Shown: piece after piece, positions 8,332-17,297 of the stretch
How positions within the stretch are numbered: the first letter of the stretch is position 1
Layout of the letters: every line of letters starts with the position of its first letter
NCBI RefSeq assembly: GCF_002777975.1
Contig: NZ_NGVS01000014.1
Span: 140,198 to 204,197 of the forward strand
Length of the DNA: 64,000 bases
Origin: Shewanella carassii
GTDB lineage: Bacteria; Pseudomonadota; Gammaproteobacteria; Enterobacterales; Shewanellaceae
Direction of reading: 5' to 3'
Made by a program: the position numbers and the translations under genes
Notes under the pieces: generated by a model
Told to the model about the DNA's origin: nothing
Database searches by the model: none
The model's input: the letters and a program-made list of their open reading frames with translations, nothing else

Positions 8332-9063
8332 ATGAAAGATTGGCTGATTTGTATAGACGATACCGATGATATCGGCACTAAAGGCACGGGTGAGATAGCT
8401 TCTGAGATTGCTGAGTTGTTGACTCAACAAGGCGGGCAAACCTCCCTGGTGACCCGGCATCAGCTCTATGTGCACCCGGATATTCCTTACACTTCCCACA
8501 ATAGTGCCATGTGCTTTGGTTATCGTGGCGAGCTTACCTTAGCGGCTATACGTGAAGTGGCCATAGCTCATCTGCTCAGGGAATCGGCCAGCGCCGCCGA
8601 TCCTGGGTTGGCACTCTTGTCTCTAGCCGATTTCAGCGGCCAGGAAGCACTGATGGCTTTTGGCCGTGAGGCCAAGCAAGAGGTCAAGACCAAGGAGCAA
8701 GCCTACGGCTTGGCCGAACACTTGGGTATCAGTCTCAGCGAGCACGGCGGCACAGGGCAGGGTGTTATCGGCGCGCTTGCCGGCCTCGGGCTCAGGCTCA
8801 CGGGTAATGATGGCCGGGTGAAAGGCCAGCTGAAATTAGGTCAGACAGATGACGCGGCGCCCTTCAGCGTTGCCGACATACTAAAGCGCTCTGAGCTCGA
8901 TGGCGTATTGACCACAGATGGTGAGTGGTTGCCCGAAACCGACACTGTCTGGCTTAGCGGCAAGGTCAAAGCCGTGTGGGCCGAGCATAAGTTTGCCCTC
9001 CTGGTCAGCAAACGTGGCGCCGAGTGGCACAATGCCGGTAAACAACAGCTGAAGGAGTTCTGA
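8332..9063 (+). CDS. TiaS-like DDTD-motif (TCKD-domain) protein of unknown function
   Basis: A 243-residue cytoplasmic protein. Near the N-terminus it has IDDTDDIGTKGTGEIA, closely like the nucleotide-binding motif of the archaeal tRNA-Ile2 agmatinylcytidine synthetase (TiaS) catalytic domain. A glycine-rich EHGGTGQGVIGALAGLGLRLTGNDGR segment sits in the middle. It is far shorter than TiaS and shows no OB-fold or zinc ribbon, so it is unlikely to modify tRNA in the same way. It may be an ATP-dependent kinase-like enzyme acting on the imported compound. The start ATG at 8332 has AAGG 7 bases upstream. It is 13 bases after the S component and abuts the next gene. Confidence 0.65.
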   Translation: MKDWLICIDDTDDIGTKGTGEIASEIAELLTQQGGQTSLVTRHQLYVHPDIPYTSHNSAMCFGYRGELTLAAIREVAIAHLLRESASAADPGLALLSLADFSGQEALMAFGREAKQEVKTKEQAYGLAEHLGISLSEHGGTGQGVIGALAGLGLRLTGNDGRVKGQLKLGQTDDAAPFSVADILKRSELDGVLTTDGEWLPETDTVWLSGKVKAVWAEHKFALLVSKRGAEWHNAGKQQLKEF

Positions 9064-9279
9064 ATGCAGCAATGGTTTGAACTCAGGCAGGGTAAGCGAT
9101 TGTTTCTCGGCGGCAACAGCAATCTACAGGCTGCCCGCGAGGTGGCTGTTCAATGTGCTTGTTTTACAGAGGATGACGAAGACGAGCAGATAGATGATGT
9201 GACCCGCTCCTGTTACAACTGCCAGTATCGCCGCTGGTTGAGTGAAGGGTTTCAGTGTCTTGGTCCGCTCTCTGAATGA
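9064..9279 (+). CDS. Small Cys-rich protein (71 aa), likely metal-binding
   Basis: Starts directly after the stop of the DDTD gene, so it is coupled to it. It shows five cysteines in the pattern QCAC, CYNC and FQC, with an acidic stretch (EDDEDEQIDD) between the first two groups and a conserved-looking CQYRRW. This arrangement could hold a zinc ion or a small iron-sulfur site. I do not recognise the family. The tight coupling argues that it serves the DDTD enzyme or the imported ligand. Confidence 0.65.
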   Translation: MQQWFELRQGKRLFLGGNSNLQAAREVAVQCACFTEDDEDEQIDDVTRSCYNCQYRRWLSEGFQCLGPLSE

Positions 9280-9727
9280 GATTAGCCTCATAAAGCGACA
9301 TTTTACCTCGATAGGTGCATAGGCAATTGGGGATTTGGCTTCTAAAATGAAGCCAAATCCGGGTGACCATATGGTTGGTAACGTCTCTTCTACCATTCTT
9401 CATCGGTGTTGACTCCTTCAGTGATAGGAAAAATCGGCTCACAACGAGAATCATGAAAGGTTTATCGGGATAAACTGACATGCTCTGTGTTGCGTTGGCC
9501 GTTTTTCTGCTTTTTTTTGAGGAACTGGCAACTAAAGGATTACCGTTGCTGTTTGTCTTGTTATAGCGAGTGACTCTGTTTGGGTATAGTCTGGTTATAT
9601 CATGGCAAGTAAGCCGGTATTCTGATGGTTGTATGCTCCGGTTGGCGTAAACATCCATGGGAATCGGTATTAACCCGGAATAAACGTCTTTTGGTCTGTT
9701 ACCAAGAGCCATTGCCGGAGTGAAAGA
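9280..9727. other. 448-bp intergenic region
   Basis: Between the small Cys-rich gene and the HD-GYP gene. It contains one strong inverted repeat (9331-9360) and otherwise AT-rich sequence likely to hold the HD-GYP promoter. No convincing open frame or known RNA was seen. Confidence 0.5.
9331..9360. terminator. Perfect 12-bp hairpin after the ECF unit
   Basis: GGATTTGGCTTC and GAAGCCAAATCC are separated by the six-base loop TAAAAT. The position, 51 bases after the last gene of the unit, suggests a transcript end. Neither side has a T-run, so it may instead be a 3'-end stabiliser or a protein site. Confidence 0.45.
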
Positions 9728-10909
9728 ATGATAGATGCGGTACCGACAGCAGCTCTTTTGAAGTTGCCTGTCACTCAATTGGGGATAGGCATGTATGTGT
9801 CGGCCATTGAAAATAATGGCCAGCTGACTATCGCCAATGCCGGCCAGATCAAGAGCCGTCAGGCGATCACTAAGCTCAGTAACAGCGGCATTCGTTTTGT
9901 CTGGGTTGATGTTGAGCGTTCCAGCGAAAGCTGCGGTCTGAAAAAGCAACGCCCCGGCCTCAATAGCAATCCACGCAAAACCTCGATTAACCACGAATTG
10001 GCAATGGGGCAGGCCAAACAGCTGCTCACTGAAGCCAAGAGCTTGGTGCGCAAAGTCCTCAGTGAAACCTTCGAAGGAAAGGCGATAGAAGTCGAGCCGT
10101 TTGCGGCGCTGGCGGACAATATGATCGAGTCGGTGATGCTCGACTCGGATGCGATGAAATGCATATCGGCGCTGAGATCCAAAGATGCCTACTTACTGGA
10201 ACATTCGGTCAATGTCGCTTTCCTGCTGATCACCTTTGGTAAATATCTCAAGCTGGAACGCGAGATGCTCAGACAGCTGGCTATCGGCGGTGTTCTCCAT
10301 GATATCGGTAAGATCAAGGTGAATAACAAGATACTGCACAAGCCGGGCAAGCTGACGCCGGAAGAATTTGAGCATATGAAGTTGCACCAGACCTATGCCA
10401 TCGAGATCATGGAACAGGCCAAGGGCTTGTCTCAAGTGAGCAAGGATGTGTGCCTGATGCACCACGAAAAACTCGATGGCAGTGGTTACCCAAGGGGTCT
10501 GAAAGGGGATGAGTTGACGCTGCATGGGCGTATGAGCTGTATTGTGGATATCTATGATGCCCTTACCGCCACCCGCTGTTATAAAGAGGCGATGAGTCCG
10601 GCTGCCGCCTTCAAAATTCTGCTCAGTCTGACCCCCTTCCATCTGGATGAGAGTCTGGTGTACGAATTCATTCGCTGTATCGGTGTCTATCCGGTCGGTT
10701 CTTTGGTGCAACTGTCCGATGGTCGGGTGGGCATAGTCTGGGAGTCCAAGAATAGAGATGCATTACATCCAGTAGTTAAGTGTTTCTATTCATTGAAATT
10801 TAAACGGTATACTGAAGTGACCATGGTGGATCTTTTAAAGTCGGATCTCAACATAGACAGAGGTGTGTCGCCCAGTTCATTGGATGTTGATCCCAAGCCT
10901 TTCTATTGA
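9728..10909 (+). CDS. HD-GYP c-di-GMP phosphodiesterase with N-terminal DUF3391
   Basis: A 393-residue cytoplasmic signalling enzyme. Residues about 10-110 fit the DUF3391 domain that often precedes HD-GYP. The catalytic domain has LEHSVNVAFLL, GGVLHDIGKIKV (HD pair near residue 191), MHHEKLDGSGYPRGLKGDEL (about 244-263) and DIYDALTATRCYK. These are the metal ligands and the GYP loop, all intact, so it should hydrolyse c-di-GMP. A short C-terminal region (about 330-393) resembles the trailing domain seen in such proteins. It is a single gene, with a terminator directly downstream. Confidence 0.92.
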   Translation: MIDAVPTAALLKLPVTQLGIGMYVSAIENNGQLTIANAGQIKSRQAITKLSNSGIRFVWVDVERSSESCGLKKQRPGLNSNPRKTSINHELAMGQAKQLLTEAKSLVRKVLSETFEGKAIEVEPFAALADNMIESVMLDSDAMKCISALRSKDAYLLEHSVNVAFLLITFGKYLKLEREMLRQLAIGGVLHDIGKIKVNNKILHKPGKLTPEEFEHMKLHQTYAIEIMEQAKGLSQVSKDVCLMHHEKLDGSGYPRGLKGDELTLHGRMSCIVDIYDALTATRCYKEAMSPAAAFKILLSLTPFHLDESLVYEFIRCIGVYPVGSLVQLSDGRVGIVWESKNRDALHPVVKCFYSLKFKRYTEVTMVDLLKSDLNIDRGVSPSSLDVDPKPFY

Positions 10910-10936
10910 TCTGGCTGCAAACTGGGTAAACTGATG

Positions 10937-10961
10937 GGCCCGCCGAGTGGTGGGCCTTTTT
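10937..10961 (+). terminator. Rho-independent terminator of the HD-GYP gene
   Basis: GGCCCGCC, loop GAGT, GGTGGGCC (one G-U pair) followed by TTTTT. It lies 28 bases after the stop codon. Confidence 0.85.
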
Positions 10962-10984
10962 GTTGAGTTTGTGGAGTGACCCCG

Positions 10985-11602
10985 ATGCGCCGAATTTTAC
11001 CTATTATGACCCTGTTATTGTCGCTGGCCTTGCTGATCCCCGGGGTGACTCAACCTATTTTGACTGTCAGCGGCACGGTGGAAAAGGCCGAGCTGACCGA
11101 AGCCGGGTTGGACATGATTGCCGAAGCCGTCAGTGATGATTCCGGGCGCGACAGTGCCAGGGGAATGCTGGCGATGATCAGCGGTATGTTGGGGCTGAAC
11201 AACCTTCAAGGTGAAATGGAGGTGTTCAACAAGACCCGCAGTATCTGGGGCACAGTGACCGAGCTGCATCAACACGGCAATACCCTGGTGGCGGCGCTGG
11301 TGATGCTGTTTTCCGTGATAGTGCCGACCTGCAAGCTGGGGTTGATGCTGCTGGCTCAGGCGCCGCTGTCCAGTAAGGTGCGGCAGATCATCGACAGTAT
11401 TACCGCGGCCATTGCCAAATGGTCCATGGCCGACGTATTTGTGGTGGCGCTTATCATCACCTATATGGCCGGTAACGCCTCGGCCGGCATGGGGGATTTG
11501 GTTCACACCCACGCCAGCCTGGAGTCGGGCTTTTGGTTCTTCCTCGGCTATTGCCTATTGGCCATCGCCGGCCAGTATTGGCTCAAACCTCGTCAGTCCT
11601 GA
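10985..11602 (+). CDS. Paraquat-inducible protein A (PqiA) family membrane protein
   Basis: A membrane protein of about 205 residues with four hydrophobic segments, including an N-terminal one (IMTLLLSLALLIPGV). The PqiA-domain stretch KWSMADVFVVALIITYMAG lies near residue 140. Known PqiA works with PqiB/PqiC in envelope lipid transport, but no pqiB or pqiC follows here and only one PqiA half is present. The ATG at 10985 has GTGGAG about 9 bases upstream; a GTG at 10976 overlaps that site. It converges on and overlaps the DUF3240 gene by 10 bases. Confidence 0.8.
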   Translation: MRRILPIMTLLLSLALLIPGVTQPILTVSGTVEKAELTEAGLDMIAEAVSDDSGRDSARGMLAMISGMLGLNNLQGEMEVFNKTRSIWGTVTELHQHGNTLVAALVMLFSVIVPTCKLGLMLLAQAPLSSKVRQIIDSITAAIAKWSMADVFVVALIITYMAGNASAGMGDLVHTHASLESGFWFFLGYCLLAIAGQYWLKPRQS

Positions 11603-11898
11603 CCCAGCACGCCGTCTGTCGCTATCGGTACTATCCAATAGCGGCAGGGGTTGTGGCGGCAGACCTCCGCCAGGGTTTGCAGCAGCGCCTGCTGTGACTC
11701 TTGCGGGTGCATCACCTCAAACTTGTAGAATTCCCGATAACCTTCCACCTGTTCCTTGAGATTGAAGTGGCTGTGCTCGCGGCTGAAGCCACAGATATTG
11801 ATCAGGCTGAAGCCGGAGAGGTAGTCCAGCGACATCAGAGTGTCGACCACATCGTCTTTTAGATTGTGCTGCACTATCAGCACCAAGAGTTGTTTCAT
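11593..11898 (-). CDS. DUF3240 family protein, metal-efflux operon accessory
   Basis: A 101-residue soluble protein, last gene of the RND efflux operon. It overlaps the pump gene by 4 bases (ATGA type). The KQLLVLIVQ and VDTLMSLDYLSGFSLINICGFSREH segments suggest a ferredoxin-like, PII-like alpha/beta fold. DUF3240 genes are commonly found directly after CzcA-type pumps, which supports the call. The biochemical function is not established; a metal-sensing or regulatory partner role is a guess. Confidence 0.8.
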   Translation of the reverse strand: MKQLLVLIVQHNLKDDVVDTLMSLDYLSGFSLINICGFSREHSHFNLKEQVEGYREFYKFEVMHPQESQQALLQTLAEVCRHNPCRYWIVPIATDGVLGQD

Positions 11899-14800
11899 TG
11901 ACGTTTCTCCAGGGTTTGATACAGCAGTGGCAACAAATAGAGGGTGGTGATAGTGGAGGTGATCAGCCCGCCTATGACCACGATTGCCAGCGGCCTTTGG
12001 ATTTCGGCGCCGGGCCCGGTGGCAAAGGCCAGCGGGATCAGGCCGAACATGGCGGTGGTGGCCGTCATCAGAATCGGCCGCAGTCGGCGGGCGGCCCCCT
12101 GTTCGACCCGCTCACTGAGGCTGGCAAACAGATGCCGCGACTGTTCATAGTAACTGACCATCACCACGCCGTTGAGCACGGCTACTCCCAGCAGGGCGAT
12201 AAAGCCCACTGAGGCAGGCACCGACAGGTATTCGCCCGAGATAAACAGGCTGAAGATACCACCCATCATGGCAAAGGGGACGTTGGCCAGGATCAGCAAG
12301 GCCTTGGAGATATTGCCGAAGGTGGTGAACAGGATCAGGTTGATCAGCATCAGCGCCACGGGCACCACCAGCAACAGGTTACGGGTTGCCCGTTGCTGGT
12401 TCTCGAACTCGCCACCGAAATTCAGGCTGTAACCGCTGGGCAGAGACAGTTCAGCGGCCAGCTTGCCCTGTAGTTCTTCGACAAAGCCGACGATATCGCG
12501 GCCGCTGACATTGGTGGTGACCACGGCAAAACGGTTGCCTTGCTCGCGCTCAATCAGTATCGGCCCTTCGCGATAGCTTATTTGCGCCAGTTCGCCAAGG
12601 GGCCTGAGGCTGGCATCCGGCATCACCAATAGCCTTTGCTCCAGTTGCGGCAGGCTGTTGATGCCATCTGCTGCCTGGGCGATCAGCACGGGAGTTCGCT
12701 TCTTGCCCTGGATTATCTCGGTTATGGCCAGGCCTTCCAGTTGGCTCTTGAGATAGCGGCCAAACTCATCGGCACTCATGTTGTAACTGCGGGCCAAACC
12801 CTCCTTGAGACGGAGGTTGATAAAGGGGCTGCCTTCGGTCATGGCGGTTTTGACATCCTGACTGCCGCGAGTGGCGCTGGTCAGGTGTGCCGTCTCGCTG
12901 GCCAATCTTGAAAGCGTCTCAAGATCTTCACCGAAAATTTTAATCGCCACATCGCCTATGCTGCCGGTAAGCATCTCGGAGACCCGCATCTGGATAGGTT
13001 GGGTGAAGTTGAAATTGATCCCCGGAAACTTGAGCACTTCGGTGCGTATGGCATCAATAAGCTCCTCCTTGCTGGCAAAGCGCCACTCCTCCACGGGTTT
13101 AAGTTCCATGAAAACATCGGTTTCATTCAGCCCCATGGGATCCAGCCCCAGCTCATCGGCGCCGGTGCGGGCGACCAACTGGCGTATCTCGGGCACAGTG
13201 GCCAGCAGGTGCTGCTCTATCTGAGTATCCAGTGCCAGCGAGGCCTGCAGCGAAATCGATGGGGACTTCTCCAACTGCAGAATAATGTCACCCTCATCCA
13301 GGGTCGGCATAAAGGTTTTACCCACCTGAGTAAACAGCCCCAAGCTCAGTACCAGTGCCACCAGTGCCGTGGCGCAAAAAGCCTTACTGTGCTGTAACAC
13401 CCACTGCAGAGTGAGCAGGTAGCGCGCCTTGAGCCAGCCAATGGCCTTGGGTTCGTTGGCCGCTTTTTCATTGACCAGATAGGAGGCCAGCACGGGGATC
13501 ACCGTCAGCGACAGTGCCAGTGCCGACAGCATGGCAAACACTATGGTGATAGCCACTGGGGTGAACAGCTTGCCTTCGAGGCCGCTGAGAGTCAGTAGCG
13601 GTGAGAAGACTATGATCACTATCAGGGTGCCGGACACCACAGGCACGGCCACATCTTTGGTGGCGCGGTAGATGAGGTGCAGCCTGGGCAGGCGTTTGCC
13701 GCCGGCAATTTGGTTGACCATGTTCTCCACCACCACCACGGAGGAGTCCACTAACATGCCGATGGCGATCACCAGGCCGCCGAGACTCATCAGGTTGGCC
13801 GACAGATTGAAGTAACGCATCAGCATAAAGGTGGCCAGCGCCGCCAGCGGCAGCGACAGTGATACCACCAATGCAGCGCGCAAATTGCCGAGAAACAGCG
13901 CTAGCAGCAGAATAACCAATACCACGGCCTGAAACAGGGCATCTGAAATGGTGCCTATGGCTGTATCTATCAGGTTGGCCCTGTCGTAGAACACATTCAG
14001 CTGGCTGCCGGGAGGCAGAGTTTTTTCTATCTGGGCCAGCTTTTCCCGTACCAGTTTGATGACCTGATCGGTATTGGCATCCTTGAGGCCGACGATCAAG
14101 GCCTCTGTGGTTTCTTCACCATTACGGGTCACGGCGCCGTAGCGGCTGAGATGACCTATTTCGACTTTTGCAAGGTCTTGCAGGCGATAGCTGCCGCCCT
14201 GATTGGTGGCAATCACCAGTTGTTGCAGGGCCTCCAGCGAGTCGATGCGCCCTTCGGTGCGAACCGTCAGGTTATCTGTCCCGAGCGTGATGCGTCCGGC
14301 ACCCGTGTTGCTGTTGTTGCTCTCAATACGGGCTATCAACTCTTCCTGGCTGATACCGGCCTGAGCCAGAGCGACGGGATCCGGGGTGATCTGCAGTGTC
14401 TTGGCAAAACCGCCGAGAATGTTGACATCGGCGACTCCGGGCACGGTACGCAGCAGCGGCCTGACTTCCCATTCCAGCAACTGACGGCGCTCCAGTAGCG
14501 ACAGCGAGGGATTCTCCAGCGAAAACATAAAGATTTCACTGAGCGGGGTGCTCATGGGGGCAACGCCGCCTTCCAGATCGGCGGGCAACTTGTCCCATAC
14601 CGCCGCCAAGCGTTCACTCACCTGTTGTCTGGCCCAGTAAATATCTGTGCCTTCGTTGAAGTCCAGGGTGATATCGGTAATTGCATACTTGCTGGTGGAA
14701 CGCAGTATCGCCTGCTTGGGGATCCCCAGTAGCTCAGTCTCAACAGGTACTGTCACCTGGGCTTCTATCTCTTCGGCTGTCATGCCGGGAGCCTTGAGGA

Positions 14801-14948
14801 TGATTTTCACCTGGGTCGGCGAGATATCCGGGAAGGCGTCCAGCGGCAGCCCCAACCAGGAATAGGCGCCGGCACCACAGAGCAGCAGCGCTGTTATCAG
14901 GGTAAACAGCCTTTGAGTCAGGGAGAAACGGATAATGGCACTGAGCAT
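11895..14948 (-). CDS. czcA: Heavy-metal RND efflux pump (CzcA/CusA family)
   Basis: A 1017-residue inner-membrane proton/cation antiporter. The first membrane helix is at residues 10-30. Two large periplasmic loops follow, and SLGGLVIAIGMLVDSSVVVVENM lies in helix 4 near residue 400. That helix reads AIG-x-x-VD and VEN, the CusA-like pattern, not the DFG-x-x-VDG of Zn/Co/Cd CzcA pumps. Metal specificity therefore cannot be taken as zinc/cobalt. The gene starts 1 base after the adaptor gene stops. Confidence 0.92.
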   Translation of the reverse strand: MLSAIIRFSLTQRLFTLITALLLCGAGAYSWLGLPLDAFPDISPTQVKIILKAPGMTAEEIEAQVTVPVETELLGIPKQAILRSTSKYAITDITLDFNEGTDIYWARQQVSERLAAVWDKLPADLEGGVAPMSTPLSEIFMFSLENPSLSLLERRQLLEWEVRPLLRTVPGVADVNILGGFAKTLQITPDPVALAQAGISQEELIARIESNNSNTGAGRITLGTDNLTVRTEGRIDSLEALQQLVIATNQGGSYRLQDLAKVEIGHLSRYGAVTRNGEETTEALIVGLKDANTDQVIKLVREKLAQIEKTLPPGSQLNVFYDRANLIDTAIGTISDALFQAVVLVILLLALFLGNLRAALVVSLSLPLAALATFMLMRYFNLSANLMSLGGLVIAIGMLVDSSVVVVENMVNQIAGGKRLPRLHLIYRATKDVAVPVVSGTLIVIIVFSPLLTLSGLEGKLFTPVAITIVFAMLSALALSLTVIPVLASYLVNEKAANEPKAIGWLKARYLLTLQWVLQHSKAFCATALVALVLSLGLFTQVGKTFMPTLDEGDIILQLEKSPSISLQASLALDTQIEQHLLATVPEIRQLVARTGADELGLDPMGLNETDVFMELKPVEEWRFASKEELIDAIRTEVLKFPGINFNFTQPIQMRVSEMLTGSIGDVAIKIFGEDLETLSRLASETAHLTSATRGSQDVKTAMTEGSPFINLRLKEGLARSYNMSADEFGRYLKSQLEGLAITEIIQGKKRTPVLIAQAADGINSLPQLEQRLLVMPDASLRPLGELAQISYREGPILIEREQGNRFAVVTTNVSGRDIVGFVEELQGKLAAELSLPSGYSLNFGGEFENQQRATRNLLLVVPVALMLINLILFTTFGNISKALLILANVPFAMMGGIFSLFISGEYLSVPASVGFIALLGVAVLNGVVMVSYYEQSRHLFASLSERVEQGAARRLRPILMTATTAMFGLIPLAFATGPGAEIQRPLAIVVIGGLITSTITTLYLLPLLYQTLEKRQ

Positions 14949-14949
14949 G

Positions 14950-15972
14950 CTATTCGCCCCCCAAACCCAGGAGTATGCCTTTGACGGCCGCCACTGAGTC
15001 GCTCAGCACCTCGGCACCGACCAGAGTTTCATTGGGTGCCAGAAAGTAGCTGTCGGCGCTGGCACCTATAACCTGCACGTCGGTTGGTCGCAGTTTATTT
15101 TGGCTGTGACTCAGCACCTGGCTGCCAGTGCCCCAGGAATAGAGACTCTGCTTGGGCACCACCAGGGCATTGATGGCCTGCAGCGGAATAACCTGCAACT
15201 GCTGCCCGGGTTGCAGGCCGCAGCTTGGGGGAACGGCCTGGCTCCAGGCATCGACAAAGCCCTGTTTGGCCAACTGGTCCTTGCGGCTTATCTGCAGTTG
15301 GCACTCTCCGGCCATCACGGCATTGACACTGTCTTTCTGGGCCAGGGGTAAACGCAGCTTAAGCCTGAGTTCGTCGGCGGGCAGTATCCCCAGCAGTGGG
15401 GCGCCGCTCATCAGTGGCTCACTGCTATCGCCGTATTGCAGCAGTCCGGTCATGGGCGCGTGCAATATCAGAGTCTCGGGATTGTCCCCCGGCTTAAGCA
15501 ATTCACTGAAGTGCTGCAGGTGTTCATATTGCAGCAAAGCGTCGAAATACTGCCGGCTTATCTGCGACCAGGTTTCGGCACCTATGGCGCCGTTGGCCCG
15601 CAGCTTTTGGTTGCGATCATAGCGTTGCTTAGCGAGCTTGAATGCCGCTTCGGCGGCGGCAAATTGCAGTTGAAAGTGGGCAATTTCGGCGCCCTTAAGT
15701 TGCACCAGCGCTTGGCCTTCATCGACCCATTCTCCTTCGGCCACCAACCAGCGTCGCTGTTGGATGGTTTCCGGTGCTGTGAGATAGAAGCTGCTGCCGG
15801 GCTGAGCCGCCAATATTGCCGGTACAGGGGCGGCCTCTATCTGTTGCACCTGGTCCACTGAGGTGAAGCTGAGTGTCAGCTTGCCTAGGTCAGCAACCGA
15901 GATTTCCTGCGCCCACAGCGGGGAGAAGAACAGTGTCGACACCAGTGTGCCAACCAGGGTTTTAGCGGTCAT
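14950..15972 (-). CDS. Periplasmic adaptor of RND metal efflux (CzcB/CusB type)
   Basis: A 340-residue membrane-fusion protein with a signal peptide (cleavage near LWA, residue 21). The lipoyl/barrel-sandwich half motifs are RRWLVAEGEWVDEGQALVQLKGAEIA and its partner ILHAPMTGLLQYGD. A coiled hairpin at about residues 105-170 and beta-barrel strands (LKLRLPLAQK) follow. It links the inner-membrane pump to the TolC-like channel. Its start overlaps the end of the TolC-like gene by 4 bases. Confidence 0.88.
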   Translation of the reverse strand: MTAKTLVGTLVSTLFFSPLWAQEISVADLGKLTLSFTSVDQVQQIEAAPVPAILAAQPGSSFYLTAPETIQQRRWLVAEGEWVDEGQALVQLKGAEIAHFQLQFAAAEAAFKLAKQRYDRNQKLRANGAIGAETWSQISRQYFDALLQYEHLQHFSELLKPGDNPETLILHAPMTGLLQYGDSSEPLMSGAPLLGILPADELRLKLRLPLAQKDSVNAVMAGECQLQISRKDQLAKQGFVDAWSQAVPPSCGLQPGQQLQVIPLQAINALVVPKQSLYSWGTGSQVLSHSQNKLRPTDVQVIGASADSYFLAPNETLVGAEVLSDSVAAVKGILLGLGGE

Positions 15973-17147
15973 AGGGTAACTCCGAGCGCTTGCAGTTGTT
16001 GGGAATGCAGCTGGGCTTGTGCCAGATGGTTGAGTGACAGCCTGGCTTGGGTATCCAGGGCCTCAAGATGGCGCCGCAGCCAGGACTCATACTGGGCTGG
16101 GCCTTGTTCGGCGGTGGTCAGCAGGGTTTGGCTGAGCTGTTTGCTCAGCTGCAAGGCTTGTTCCAGCCCTTGCTGCTCTTGTTGTAGCTGAACTTGACGA
16201 CGTTTGAGTTGCTGCAACTGCAGTTGGCTCTGCAGTAACTGCTGTTGTTGTTGTTGCTCCAGTTGCAGCCTTTGTTGCTGCAGTTCGCCAAGCTGTTGCT
16301 GGTTCAGGCCGTTGCCAACAGGCAAGGGGATCTCCAGTGCCAGACCCAGAGACTGTTCATCCTGTCCCAGAGTTGCAGTGTTTTTGGCCGTGACAGACAC
16401 CAGCCAAGGAGTGTCATCTCCTTCGAGTTGGGCGTTTGTGGTGAGCTGCTGACGTTGCTGCTGCAGCGCCAGCAATTGCCACATGGGATGCCCGGCTCCT
16501 GCATCATCCGGCAGGGGGGTGTCACTTTCATCCAGCGATGGCAGCTGTTGCAGCCCGGTCAGGCGTATGAGTGCCTCATTGGCTTCTTGTTGTTGTTGCT
16601 CCAGTGGGAGTTTAGTGAGCGACAGCTCCAGCAGTTCTCGTTTTAGCAGCAGTACCGCAGTTGCCGGCATTTCACCACTTCGGCTCAGGGCCTGTTGCCG
16701 CTGCAGCAGTTGCTGCAGTACCTGTTGCTTGTGGCGCAGTTGCGCCAGCTCCTGTTCGGCTTGTGCCTGTTGCCACCAATACTGACGCAACAGGCCTGAG
16801 AGATAGAGGCGCTGCAGTTGGCTCTGCAATTCCAGCATGCGTTCGTTAATGGGCTTGAGCTTGGCATTCTGGCGCTGCATGGCCGGCGACTGAAAAGGCA
16901 GGTTGAGCGAGAGCTCCTGCTCATAGCTGTTGTGGCTTTCCAGGCTGCCAAGATGGCTCAAACTGATGCTTGGCAAGCCTGTCAGCCAGTCCGAGCTGTG
17001 ATATATTGGAGCCAATTGTGCCGAAGATGTGTGCAGCCTGTTTTGACTCAGGGACAAAAGGGCGTCTCTGTCTGTTTCCGGGGCCGCTCTAAGCTGAAAC
17101 ACCATTAACAGCAGGCTACAACCCAGATAGAGGGGGCGGATTTTCAT
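15969..17147 (-). CDS. TolC-family outer-membrane efflux protein (CzcC-like)
   Basis: A protein of about 392 residues, first gene of the efflux operon. I chose the ATG at 17147 because the following residues (KIRPLYLGCSLLLMVFQLRA) form a signal peptide; the longer frame to 17213 adds a non-signal leader. The body is rich in Gln and Leu, with long coiled-coil runs (e.g. QQQRQQL and QQQQLLQSQLQLQQLKRRQ, residues about 245-330) as in TolC-type alpha barrels. The poly-Gln richness is stronger than usual. Confidence 0.82.
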   Translation of the reverse strand: MKIRPLYLGCSLLLMVFQLRAAPETDRDALLSLSQNRLHTSSAQLAPIYHSSDWLTGLPSISLSHLGSLESHNSYEQELSLNLPFQSPAMQRQNAKLKPINERMLELQSQLQRLYLSGLLRQYWWQQAQAEQELAQLRHKQQVLQQLLQRQQALSRSGEMPATAVLLLKRELLELSLTKLPLEQQQQEANEALIRLTGLQQLPSLDESDTPLPDDAGAGHPMWQLLALQQQRQQLTTNAQLEGDDTPWLVSVTAKNTATLGQDEQSLGLALEIPLPVGNGLNQQQLGELQQQRLQLEQQQQQQLLQSQLQLQQLKRRQVQLQQEQQGLEQALQLSKQLSQTLLTTAEQGPAQYESWLRRHLEALDTQARLSLNHLAQAQLHSQQLQALGVTL

Positions 17148-17297
17148 GGGAGTGTCTCTTGGGGAAATATCAGCCGCCAGCCTGGCACTGATTTGGCCTG
17201 TCGTCTTCGGCAACCTGTATCATATTTGCGCTTATGGGACATATGTACCATAAGTTAACCACATGTTTTTGAAGATTATTAATCGGGAGTCGTGCCA

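Noticed and set aside
9164-9994. Long minus-strand open frame (276 codons) across the HD-GYP leader
   Set aside because: It overlaps two well-supported plus-strand genes, has no signal or domain, and its residue composition is that of an antisense shadow.
16204-16452. Cys/Ser-rich plus-strand frames opposite the TolC-like gene
   Set aside because: They are antisense of poly-Gln/Leu codons in the coiled-coil region.
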